DNA of 13,841 nt from Thermoplasmatota archaeon. GTDB taxonomy: Archaea; Thermoplasmatota; Thermoplasmata; Methanomassiliicoccales; Methanomassiliicoccaceae. The DNA is taken from NCBI GenBank assembly GCA_022709105.1, contig JAKIXL010000011.1, positions 1-13,841 on the forward strand. The letters are read 5' to 3'. Position numbers and translations under genes: made by a program. Positions 6,609-13,275 of this stretch are shown here, in pieces. The number at the start of each line of letters is the position of its first letter. Position 1 is the stretch's first letter. The notes below the pieces were generated by a model. The model saw only the letters and a program-made list of their open reading frames with translations. It did not search any database and was not told the DNA's origin.

Positions 6609-7945
6609 GCGGCAAAGGCCCCCTTGGCTCGCCTTGGACCGAAGAGCGTCCCCGGACCCGTCCGGTCACCAAGCTCAAGGAGGACCTCGAAGCAGATGTG
6701 GCGATAATCGGCGGTGGCATATCTGGCCTGGCCACCGCTTACATGCTGATGAGGACCAGCGATCTGCGGGTGGCGGTCCTGGAGGCCGGGCTGGCCGGAC
6801 ACGGCGCCACCGGCAACAACGGAGGCCAGGCGGTGGAAGGCACGGAGGCAGGGTTCAGGGAGATAGCATCGATCGTGGGGGAGGAGAGGGCGGTGCAGGG
6901 ATTCAGGGAACTGGCCGGGGCGATGGATGAGCTCGATAGAATGGTAGGCAAGGTCGGCCCTCCCGGCATGCTCGCCAAGGTCGCGGGCAGAATGGGCATC
7001 GCTGACCAGGGGCTGCTCGAACAGAGGATCGAGGACCTCAGGGCAAGGAGGGCCGCGGGGCTGGACAGCGGCAAGGTGCATTTCGCCGACGATGCCCTCA
7101 TCGGGCTGCAGGCGGAAGGGCCTCGAGAACCACGGGCCCTGCTCGCTCGGCAGTTGTGGTCCAAGGACCAACGGTACATCGCATTCATTGAGATGAGGAT
7201 GGGCCTCATCAACACCTGGGACCTGGTAGAGAAGATAGCGTCCCATCTAAGGTCCGAGGCCCCGGAGCGGTTCAGTATCTATGAGCGTTCCCCGGCCCGC
7301 CTTCTGAGGCTGAGCGAGGAGGACGTGACCATAGGTTGCAACGGCAGGATCATGGTTGCCAGCTCAGCAGTCCTGTGCACGAACGGCTATCTCTGCCCGC
7401 GCATCGAGGCATGCTCGCCCCCGTTCGTCAAGGGCAAGGTCAAAGGTGTCGTTGGCTACATGGTGGGGTTCGAGGATGGCAGCGGCCCTGAGGGGGCAAG
7501 AGCGTACTTTCCGGGCGGTAAGGACTATTATTACCTATCCAGGAAGAAGACCCGTACAAACTGGCTGACCGCGGTCGGAGGGCCCGAGGGGTCGATCAGC
7601 GGCGAGTACGATGAGGGTACGGTCTACCATCCGGACGCCTATTCGCAGCTGGGGTCGTTCATCTCGTCCACCCTCGGCCTCTCATACCCTCCCGCCAGAA
7701 GGTGGCAGGGGCTGATGGGTTACACCTCGACGGGCATCAGGATCGCTGGGCAGGACCCGCGGCTGCCCGCTCTTTATTACAACATGGGGTGCAACGGAAT
7801 AGGCATACTTTCTGCCCTGGCCGGGGCCAGGAGGCTCGCGGACGATATGGGCGGAGAGGACCAGGAGCCAAGCATGTTCGACCCTGAGGCCATGGCCGGG
7901 GCCAGGATCACAATGGACGGTCACGAACGGGCGCATCGTCCTTGA
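6605..7945 (+). CDS. FAD-dependent oxidoreductase, DAO (glycine/D-amino acid oxidase) family
   Basis: A DAO-fold flavoprotein of about 446 residues. The Rossmann FAD site is ADVAIIGGGISGLATAYML (from residue 30) followed by the acidic end of strand 2, VAVLEAG, then GATGNNGGQ, equivalent to the GASGRNGG loop of DadA/PuuB-type enzymes. The C-terminal RRWQGLMGYTSTGIRIAG and YNMGCNGIGI segments close the FAD site as in this family. Substrate is unknown; amines, amino acids or their N-methyl forms are typical. The start is unusual: coding-like N-terminal sequence (SPWTEERPRTRPVTKLKEDLEADV) lies upstream of the first standard start, GTG at 6698. A CTG at 6605 sits in a CTGA overlap with the methyltransferase stop, preceded by a G-rich GGGGGGAG. 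I therefore place the start there, tentatively; GTG 6698 would give 415 residues. It overlaps the convergent gene by 38 bases. Confidence 0.82.
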   Translation: MSGKGPLGSPWTEERPRTRPVTKLKEDLEADVAIIGGGISGLATAYMLMRTSDLRVAVLEAGLAGHGATGNNGGQAVEGTEAGFREIASIVGEERAVQGFRELAGAMDELDRMVGKVGPPGMLAKVAGRMGIADQGLLEQRIEDLRARRAAGLDSGKVHFADDALIGLQAEGPREPRALLARQLWSKDQRYIAFIEMRMGLINTWDLVEKIASHLRSEAPERFSIYERSPARLLRLSEEDVTIGCNGRIMVASSAVLCTNGYLCPRIEACSPPFVKGKVKGVVGYMVGFEDGSGPEGARAYFPGGKDYYYLSRKKTRTNWLTAVGGPEGSISGEYDEGTVYHPDAYSQLGSFISSTLGLSYPPARRWQGLMGYTSTGIRIAGQDPRLPALYYNMGCNGIGILSALAGARRLADDMGGEDQEPSMFDPEAMAGARITMDGHERAHRP

Positions 7946-8201
7946 ACAGTATGACCAGGCCAACCGTCATGAGGCCTACATCGGCCACCACTGCCAGGGA
8001 CAGGCCTAGGCTTAGAGGCTGGAAGACCGCGGTGCTTGTGGACGAGGCGTCCTGCACCTCGGCCAAGGTCCGGGGCCCATCCGCCTGCCGGTCCGCGGAA
8101 GCCTGCACCATGAACATGGCCATTGCCCCCACCGCCACGATAGCCAGTATGCAGATGGCATTGAAGGTTCGCGCTCTCAATGATGTCCCCGAAGGTTCCA
8201 T
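7908..8201 (-). CDS. Small two-helix membrane protein, unknown function
   Basis: A 97-residue protein with two hydrophobic segments, FNAICILAIVAVGAMAMFMV (about 12-31) and SLGLSLAVVADVGLMTVGLV (about 62-81), separated by a polar, Ser/Thr-rich loop and ending in a short charged tail. No family is recognised. The overlapping plus-strand frame is arginine and threonine rich and looks like a shadow. A TATAAT-like sequence lies immediately before the ATG at 8201, which would put the transcription start inside the gene; GTG 8255, ATG 8243 or TTG 8180 are alternative starts. It lies downstream of the rhodanese on the same strand and its last 38 bases overlap the convergent oxidoreductase. Confidence 0.55.
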   Translation of the reverse strand: MEPSGTSLRARTFNAICILAIVAVGAMAMFMVQASADRQADGPRTLAEVQDASSTSTAVFQPLSLGLSLAVVADVGLMTVGLVILFKDDAPVRDRPL

Positions 8202-8267
8202 ATTATAAGAACGTGGCCGTCCGGTTCTCACCTCGAGCTGCATCTGGCCATCCACGCCGGCCTAGCG

Positions 8268-8648
8268 TTAGAAACGTCCAGAGAGGCCCGATGCGCTCCA
8301 AGCGAGGTATCCGCCGTTGAGGACACGCACATCCCGAAATCCCATGCCGATCAGGCCCTCCGCGCATCTCTTGCTCCTGTTGGTCGTCCGGCAGTACAGG
8401 ATGAGCGGGCGGTCCCGGTCCAGCTCTTTGGACCATTTGCCCGCTTGGGAAAGTGGCAGGTTCACCGACAGCGGAATGTGCCCGGCCTCGTGCTCATGCT
8501 TCTCCCTCACATCCACGAGCAGGCACCTACCCTCGAGCAAAGCGGCCTCAAGGCCCTTCAACGCATCCGGGGTCAGCATGCCCACCGAGCTCACGAAGGG
8601 GGTGTGACGCCGGAGGGACATAAGTATTTGGCGCCAATTCCCGCTCAT
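8268..8648 (-). CDS. Single-domain rhodanese-like sulfurtransferase
   Basis: The 126-residue protein is one rhodanese domain. It shows the CH2A-like LLVDVREKHEHEAGHIPLSVNLP (about 43-65), the active-site loop RPLILYCRTTNRSKR with Cys86 followed by RTTNRS, and the closing VRVLNGGYLAW. Such proteins carry sulfur as a cysteine persulfide or act as sulfur donors; the catalytic cysteine is present, so it is probably active. No signal peptide is seen, so it is cytoplasmic. The ATG at 8648 overlaps the stop of the upstream ATPase gene as ATGA and has GGAG about eight bases upstream, which indicates translational coupling. ATG 8621 is a weaker alternative. The stop is TAA. Confidence 0.92.
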   Translation of the reverse strand: MSGNWRQILMSLRRHTPFVSSVGMLTPDALKGLEAALLEGRCLLVDVREKHEHEAGHIPLSVNLPLSQAGKWSKELDRDRPLILYCRTTNRSKRCAEGLIGMGFRDVRVLNGGYLAWSASGLSGRF

Positions 8649-9538
8649 CCTCGTATCTCCAGCTCTTTGTCCACCCTCCCGGTGGCCCTCAAGGCGTCGA
8701 TGTCCGCAGGGTCCGAGAGCAGGAGAACGACCTGCCTCTTCCTTAGGAAGTCCAGCATAGCTGAGAAAAGGCCGCCCCGCTCGATGCTTCCAGCACCCTC
8801 CAAAGGATCATCGAGGAAGATCGGGCAAACGACCGCGCCCTCCCCGGCGAAGGCGATCGCATGGCTAAGGACCGCCATGCGCACCTGCTCCGGGGACAGG
8901 GGGCCTTCGACGGAGATCTCGGGGCGCCCTTCCGGATCATAGCCCAGTGTTCCGATCTGGGCGCTGGGACACATCTCAAGGAACAGGGAGGTGGCGGCAA
9001 ACGAGCATCTGATGCTAAGGTCACTGGTACACCAGGAGCCACTGCACCTTATGGCCCTTTCCGGCCCGCAGGTCCCTCCTCTGGCCACGCCTGCAAGGGA
9101 GCTTCCACTGATGAGGCCGGCGTGCACGCAGGCCTCAGGGAACAGCCTCTCTGCCTGCTCGGAGAACGCCTCGGCGTCATCACCCTCTGCAAGAACCTCC
9201 CCGTTGCTGCCGGTGAGCCGCCATCCCCATCTCTGCCTCTCCGCCCGGTCTTCGGCCAAAGAGAACAGGGCGTAGCGCTCCAGCCGCTCCCCGTTGATGA
9301 AGGTCAATGCCACCAGGACCTTCGTCATGCCCGTGCCAAGGGCCTCGCGGTTGGGCACCAGGGCAGGGTCCGCCACCATATCGTTTCCCAGCAGGCACCA
9401 GGAGATGGCTTCGAGAACGGAGGTCTTTCCCATGCCGTACGGAACGACCACCAGGTTCACCCCTGGGTCAAGGGGCAGCTCGATCTCCCCGGCGAAGCGG
9501 CGGTAGTTGACGAGGGTCACAGAACGAAGCTTGGCCAT
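8645..9538 (-). CDS. Short SMC/Rad50-like ABC ATPase with a cysteine cluster
   Basis: A 297-residue head-type ATPase. The N-terminal MAKLRSVTLVNYRRFAGEIELPL is the typical first strand of Rad50/RecF/AAA_23 proteins. Walker A is VVPYGMGKTS (31-40), lacking the usual first glycine. LSPEQVRMAVLSHA (214-227) is a degenerate ABC signature, PIFLDDP (239-245) is Walker B with Asp-Asp instead of Asp-Glu, and VVLLLSDP follows as the switch strand. Rad50, SbcC and DndD have hundreds of residues of coiled coil between the lobes; here only about 170 residues separate Walker A from the signature. They contain Cys157, 165, 170 and 178 (spacing 7, 4, 7), possibly a metal site. DNA binding is inferred from the family. 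The ATG at 9538 has no ribosome binding site, but TATTAAT lies about 28 bases upstream, fitting a leaderless mRNA. Confidence 0.82.
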   Translation of the reverse strand: MAKLRSVTLVNYRRFAGEIELPLDPGVNLVVVPYGMGKTSVLEAISWCLLGNDMVADPALVPNREALGTGMTKVLVALTFINGERLERYALFSLAEDRAERQRWGWRLTGSNGEVLAEGDDAEAFSEQAERLFPEACVHAGLISGSSLAGVARGGTCGPERAIRCSGSWCTSDLSIRCSFAATSLFLEMCPSAQIGTLGYDPEGRPEISVEGPLSPEQVRMAVLSHAIAFAGEGAVVCPIFLDDPLEGAGSIERGGLFSAMLDFLRKRQVVLLLSDPADIDALRATGRVDKELEIRG

Positions 9539-9562
9539 GGCCCGTACTATGCGCGGGAGCGA

Positions 9563-9569
9563 TTAATAG
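9563..9569 (-). promoter_or_regulatory. TATA-like box of the ATPase-rhodanese pair
   Basis: The minus strand reads TATTAAT here, centred about 28 bases before the ATG at 9538, in a GC-rich surrounding. No ribosome binding site precedes that ATG, which agrees with leaderless transcription. Confidence 0.45.
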
Positions 9570-9640
9570 CTTCAGGTGGGTTGCGGGCCTTGACCGTACG
9601 CCTGGCATCCTCCAAGCCACCGGTGTGAACAGGGACCATA

Positions 9641-9742
9641 AGCGCCGCCCTGCGGCGCCTAGACCTCGCCCAGGCCGTCTTACGACGGCACGGTCGTTCG
9701 GCCTAGACCGCGCTCCCCCTCCGGACTCCGCGCTCAGAGGGG
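9641..9742. other. Hairpin-rich intergenic segment, possible structured RNA
   Basis: This part of the 441-base gap between two divergent genes has three successive stems: GCGCCGC/GCGGCGC (9642-9648 with 9652-9658), CCGTC/GACGG (9675-9679 with 9684-9688) and CGGTC/GACCG (9691-9695 with 9706-9710). A weaker CCCCT/AGGGG pair is at 9716-9742. A 9-base direct repeat GCCTAGACC occurs at 9657 and 9701, and CCGCGCTC at 9708 and 9728. No ORF with protein-like composition was found. It may be a non-coding RNA, a regulatory region or only GC-rich sequence; strand is undetermined. I see no tRNA. Confidence 0.3.
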
Positions 9743-9794
9743 ATAAAAGGGTCGTCAGGTCCTATACATGGCCCCTGTCTCCTTCCCCCAAAGA

Positions 9795-9802
9795 CATATA
9801 TA
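9795..9802 (+). promoter_or_regulatory. TATA box upstream of the NYN gene
   Basis: CATATATA is the strongest TATA element in this gap. Transcription is expected about 22-26 bases downstream, at roughly 9821-9825, leaving about 155 bases of transcript before the NYN ATG at 9980. A second AT-rich block, GATAAAAG at 9742-9749, is a weaker candidate. Confidence 0.55.
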
Positions 9803-9820
9803 CCCCGGTCCCGTGTTCCA

Positions 9821-9898
9821 ATGCAGTACGGTCGGGACGACCGGAATTTACGCTTGGCTGACATCATGCAAGGCCTCTTGGAGGCGTTTGGTGGATGA
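9821..9898 (+). CDS. Possible leaderless 25-codon upstream ORF
   Basis: An ATG at 9821 lies about 22 bases after the CATATATA box, so it would be at or next to the 5' end of the transcript. It opens a 25-codon frame that begins MQYGRDDRNLRLADIMQGLL and ends in TGA at 9896-9898. The frame is the same as that of the NYN gene starting 81 bases later, and no other stop lies between. It could be a short leader peptide that tunes translation of the NYN gene, or the start of a formerly longer N-terminus cut by the TGA. Function is unknown. Confidence 0.3.
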   Translation: MQYGRDDRNLRLADIMQGLLEAFGG

Positions 9899-9979
9899 AG
9901 CAAGAAGCCTCGGCCGCCAGAACGGAGCGGTCCAACAATCGAAGGGTTCTGGCGATATCAACAGAACGGAGATTTTAAC

Positions 9980-11419
9980 ATGGACGAGAAGCGCATCGAG
10001 GATAGGCAGCTTGCCTTCCTGGTCGATGGAGACAATGCCCAGGCCACGATGATCGAGGATATGCTGGCGGAAGCGTCGAAGTACGGCTCGGTCATCATCA
10101 GGCGTGTCTATGGAAATTGGACCGCGGGCGGGCAGGTCAATTCCTGGAAGACGAAGCTGAAAGAGTATGCCCTCTCCCCCTACCAGCAGTTCCCCAACAT
10201 CTCCAATCGGCATGTGACCAAGAACGCGACCGACATTGCCCTGATCATAGATGCCATGGACATACTTCATGACGGGATAGTCAAGGGGTTCGTCATCGTA
10301 TCCAGCGATTCTGACTATACATCGCTGGCGATCAAGATACGAGAGCATGGGCTGTTCGTTATCGGCATTGGCAAGAAGGACACCCACGATTCCTTCCGGC
10401 GGGCATGCGACGTGTTCGTGTCGACGGAGAACCTCGGCAAGGAGGTCGAGGAGAAAGAGGCCCCCAAGGCCCCCAAGGGAAGCGCCCGGCCAAGAAAGAC
10501 CCCGCGGGACGCGATCGAGATCCTTAATCGAGCGTTCGACTACGCCGTCAACGACGATGGTCGGGCCCTCAACGGGGACATCGGGGCTGCGCTGCGGCGC
10601 TTGGACCCGGCCTTCGACACCAGGAGCTATGGCAAGGCCTCCCTGCTAAACCTTATCGAGGAACTGGACGACCTGTTCGAGGTCGAGCGCGCCGACCACG
10701 GAGCGATCTATGTGCGCCGCAGGGACGACTACCTTAGCGTCCACACAGAACAGCCGGCCTCCGTGCCGGCGAAGAAGGAGGCCGCGCCGCCTGCGAGCAA
10801 GGCGGCGGTCTGCACCTGCCGGACGCCAAGCGACGCGCTGCCCCTTCTTATGGAAGCGTTCCGCATAGTGGAGAAGAACAGCGACGGCACGGCCGATACT
10901 TTCAGGATGTTCAAGGCGGCAAAGAAGGTGGACCCCGCCTTTGACAGCGCCAACTACGGGAAGGAAAAGATCTCCCACCTGCTGGAAGCGCTGCCTGACC
11001 AGTTCGCACTTGTCAGGAAGGGCAAGAGCATGATGGTGCGCAAGGTGGAGCGGGCGGAGGAGGAGATCGAGGAGCCAATGGCGGCGGAGGAAGAGGCCAT
11101 GACCGTTGAGACGGAGGTCCCGGAGGGAACGGGCCCGCACGAGCCATCGCGCAGCGGCATCGATCTGCTGAAGGTGGTCACCGCGGCCTTCGACCGGGTG
11201 GTCAAGGACGACGGCCTGGCCTTCCTGCCCCAGCTGAGCAAGGAGGTCAAGCGAGAGGACCCCGAACTGGACTTCAAGGACTACGGCAAGCCCGGTCTCA
11301 GGCAGTTCTTGGAGGAGTTCGATGACGTGTTCACCCTACACAAAAAAGGCCGCAATGTTTACGTGAGCAAGCGGAAAGGCAAGCGGCCCGCCCGTCATAT
11401 AAGCGAGCTTGTGAGGTAG
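9980..11419 (+). CDS. NYN-domain putative RNase with three LOTUS/OST-HTH repeats
   Basis: The 479-residue protein has an N-terminal NYN (LabA/DUF88, PIN-like) domain, about residues 8-150. Its acidic metal-binding residues are recognisable: LVDGDNA (Asp16, Asp18), KNATDIALIIDAMD (Asp85, Asp91) and VSSDSDY (Asp110, Asp112). Three OST-HTH/LOTUS repeats follow at about 174-246, 282-355 and 393-468. Each has the pattern DPxFDxxxYGK, then a leucine-rich helix and (L/P)DxFxVxxxGxxxYVRR. Lysine- and alanine-rich or acidic linkers separate them. NYN domains are usually RNases and LOTUS domains bind RNA, so an RNA-targeting endonuclease is likely; substrate is unknown. GGAG at 9968-9971, eight bases before the ATG, supports this start. 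It is monocistronic, with a long leader and a TATA box at 9795. The stop is TAG. Confidence 0.92.
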   Translation: MDEKRIEDRQLAFLVDGDNAQATMIEDMLAEASKYGSVIIRRVYGNWTAGGQVNSWKTKLKEYALSPYQQFPNISNRHVTKNATDIALIIDAMDILHDGIVKGFVIVSSDSDYTSLAIKIREHGLFVIGIGKKDTHDSFRRACDVFVSTENLGKEVEEKEAPKAPKGSARPRKTPRDAIEILNRAFDYAVNDDGRALNGDIGAALRRLDPAFDTRSYGKASLLNLIEELDDLFEVERADHGAIYVRRRDDYLSVHTEQPASVPAKKEAAPPASKAAVCTCRTPSDALPLLMEAFRIVEKNSDGTADTFRMFKAAKKVDPAFDSANYGKEKISHLLEALPDQFALVRKGKSMMVRKVERAEEEIEEPMAAEEEAMTVETEVPEGTGPHEPSRSGIDLLKVVTAAFDRVVKDDGLAFLPQLSKEVKREDPELDFKDYGKPGLRQFLEEFDDVFTLHKKGRNVYVSKRKGKRPARHISELVR

Positions 11420-11443
11420 AGCATTCTCTGCAAACCTCTCCGC

Positions 11444-11506
11444 GGAGGGGGTCTCCCCCTCCTTCACGCACCTCAGGCCGCCCCGGCCGCGGCCTCAATG
11501 CGTGAA
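11444..11506. terminator. Double hairpin between convergent genes
   Basis: The first stem is perfect, GGAGGGGG (11444-11451) with CCCCCTCC (11455-11462) and a three-base loop. The second is nested: TTCACGCA (11463-11470) with TGCGTGAA (11499-11506), enclosing AGGCCGC (11475-11481) with GCGGCCT (11489-11495). The outer arm contains the last codons of the minus-strand membrane protein gene. The position, right between the NYN stop and the convergent gene's stop, suggests a bidirectional terminator or mRNA end-protecting structure. No strong T-tract is seen on the plus strand. Confidence 0.5.
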
Positions 11507-11902
11507 CATCGAGATGGTCCAATTAACGCCCGCCACCACTAGGACGGACGCAAGGAAGATCCCCAGGTTCTCATAGAAGGTGAAGTCACCGGCGTAGAAG
11601 AACAACCAGATCACCAGGAAGGTGAGCCATGCGATGGCCGAGAGCCCACCTATCCCGGACCTGATCCTCGAGCGCACAGGATATGGCATATAGCCCGGGC
11701 CCTGCGGCGGCACAGGCCGGGGAAATCGAAGCGTCCATGTGACCCAAGTGACCAATAGCAGTGCCACCACTATCAGCAGGGACAAAATGAAGACCGCGAG
11801 GTTCTGGGCAAGCAGGAACCCGGAGGCGAGGAAGAACAGCCAAAGCACGAGGAACACCAACCATCCGAACACCGCCACGATGGACAGAACAGCTCTCCAC
11901 AT
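11495..11902 (-). CDS. Internally duplicated small membrane protein
   Basis: The 135-residue protein has four predicted membrane helices in two homologous halves: GWLVFLVLWLFFLASGF (from about 11) against AWLTFLVIWLFFYAGDF (from about 89). Each is followed by a similar (Q/E)NLxxFxxSxLxVxxxxxxW stretch. A linker rich in Pro, Arg and Gly (FPRPVPPQGPGYMPYPVR) joins them. This is an evident tandem duplication of a two-helix unit; no named family is recognised. The ATG at 11902 is chosen because AAGGGGG lies five bases upstream. ATG 11932 and ATG 11956 would add 10 or 18 polar residues; the latter has ATATTAAG (11973-11980) about 21 bases upstream and could be leaderless. It follows the MFS gene on the same strand. 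Confidence 0.75.
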   Translation of the reverse strand: MWRAVLSIVAVFGWLVFLVLWLFFLASGFLLAQNLAVFILSLLIVVALLLVTWVTWTLRFPRPVPPQGPGYMPYPVRSRIRSGIGGLSAIAWLTFLVIWLFFYAGDFTFYENLGIFLASVLVVAGVNWTISMFTH

Positions 11903-11992
11903 CAGTCCCCCTTCCCTATTGTCCAAGCGCATGGTCACAGCTTCCTTTATCGGCATGGGAGGCGGTTCGGCGCTTAATATCCTTTGTCCGGA

Positions 11993-13204
11993 CTATTCGC
12001 TCGGCTCCACGTTCCTGAACAGTGCGTAGAACAGGCCGACCGAGGCGACATAGAACAGGGCAGCGAGGTAGAACGGCTCAGAGTACAGCCCCATGCCTAA
12101 CAGGACGCCGCCTATGACCGTGGTAACGCTGTGAGGGAGCCTCCATACGATCGAGTTGATGGCACTGGCAAGCCCTCTCTCCTCCTTGGTGATGATCCCC
12201 ATGAGGAAGGCGTCCGAAAGCGGACTGGACATGTTCATAAGCATCGTCCGGACGACATAGAGGCCTCCGGCGGTGACAGGGTCGGGGGCGAAGGCCAGGG
12301 CCAGCATGAAGACCGTGGACGATCCCTGGCACAGCACGATGGCCCGCACCGTGCCGAAGCGGCGTGCAAGGCGGGTGCTGGCAATGGAGGCGAAGCCCAT
12401 GGTCAAGCTCGCCAGGGCCAGCAGGGGGCCGCTGTAGGTGTCCGCGATACCAAAACGGTTCAGCAGCCATAGCGGTATAAGCGGTATGATGAACCCCGCC
12501 CCCAGACCGATCAGGGAATTGAGGGCCGAGAACTTCAGCATCGGTCGGAGGTTGCGCCCCTTCTTAAGGGACAGTCCCTCCCCGACGATCTCGGAATGAT
12601 CCCTCAAGAGACGGGCCAGGGAGGCCGGCGTGATGAGCGACACCAGGGCGAGGATCACGAAGAAGACCTCATGCACTTGGTTCGTCGTCAACCCTCCAAG
12701 GCTGGCGATGGTGGGGAACGCGTAGGGCAGGGCGAAGCCGGCCCCGCTGGTGACCGCCATCACGATGAACGACATGGTGAACGCCTCTTTCCGCCCCTCG
12801 CCCGAGGCCATGTCCGCGATGAGCGCGTTCCAGGTGGTGAGGAAAGCGCCTTCGGCCGCTCCGGCGATCACTGAGGCCAGAACAAGGAACGGCAGGTCGG
12901 AGGTTAGTGCGTAGATGAGGAGGGCAGGAGGCATTCCCAATGTCCCTAAGATTAGGATGCGCTTCCTACCGACGCGGTCAGCGAGCATGCCCAGCGGCAC
13001 GGCCGCAAGTATGAACACGATGCCGTTGACCGACAGAAGCAGGCCGACCGATCCGCCTGGAACGCCGATCTCCGGCAGGTAAGCCGAGGTCGCCACCCAA
13101 TAGTACCCGGTCGCCAACGAGGAGAAGGACATGAGCAGCACCAGCCATTTCACCTTGATGGGCACCAGGCCGAAGGCGCCCCCTGACGACCGTCCGCTCA
13201 GCAT
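11993..13204 (-). CDS. Major facilitator superfamily transporter
   Basis: The 403-residue protein has about 12 hydrophobic segments in two six-helix halves and the MFS motif A, GMLADRVGRKR, at 72-82 between helices 2 and 3. A weaker copy, TRLARRFGTVRA, stands at the matching place in the second half. LPEIGVPGGSVGLLLSVNGI resembles drug- and sugar-efflux type members. The substrate cannot be told; a drug/H+ antiporter-like role is only a guess. The start at 13204 is preferred: a TATA-like CTTTTAATC lies at about 13235-13243, placing transcription near 13213, so the upstream ATGs at 13222 and 13315 would be outside the message. The last also runs into the TPR gene. The stop is TAG. Confidence 0.9.
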   Translation of the reverse strand: MLSGRSSGGAFGLVPIKVKWLVLLMSFSSLATGYYWVATSAYLPEIGVPGGSVGLLLSVNGIVFILAAVPLGMLADRVGRKRILILGTLGMPPALLIYALTSDLPFLVLASVIAGAAEGAFLTTWNALIADMASGEGRKEAFTMSFIVMAVTSGAGFALPYAFPTIASLGGLTTNQVHEVFFVILALVSLITPASLARLLRDHSEIVGEGLSLKKGRNLRPMLKFSALNSLIGLGAGFIIPLIPLWLLNRFGIADTYSGPLLALASLTMGFASIASTRLARRFGTVRAIVLCQGSSTVFMLALAFAPDPVTAGGLYVVRTMLMNMSSPLSDAFLMGIITKEERGLASAINSIVWRLPHSVTTVIGGVLLGMGLYSEPFYLAALFYVASVGLFYALFRNVEPSE

Positions 13205-13234
13205 GTTCCGACCCCGGAACATAGTCCGTTGTCG

Positions 13235-13243
13235 ATTAAAAGG
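13235..13243 (-). promoter_or_regulatory. TATA-like box of the MFS gene
   Basis: The minus strand reads CTTTTAATC, centred 35 bases before the ATG at 13204. It implies an independent promoter and a leader of roughly ten bases, and argues against the longer N-terminal versions. Confidence 0.45.
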
Positions 13244-13275
13244 TGCTCGAAGGGATTCCCGAACCGCTCCAAGGC

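Noticed and set aside
7942..8208. Plus-strand 88-codon frame opposite the small membrane protein
   Set aside because: Arg/Thr/Ala-rich and without secondary-structure-like pattern, whereas the minus strand gives two clean membrane helices.
9691..9710. tRNA T-arm-like hairpin containing GTTCGG
   Set aside because: The loop is ten bases rather than seven, and no acceptor, D or anticodon arms fit around it.
9768..10052. Plus-strand 94-codon frame starting near a second TATA-like block
   Set aside because: It runs into the NYN gene in a different frame, and its composition is not protein-like.
11417..11540. Possible TAG read-through at the end of the NYN gene, since the frame stays open afterwards
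   Set aside because: The following codons encode no domain-like sequence and cross the terminator hairpins; an open frame of this length is expected by chance in GC-rich DNA.
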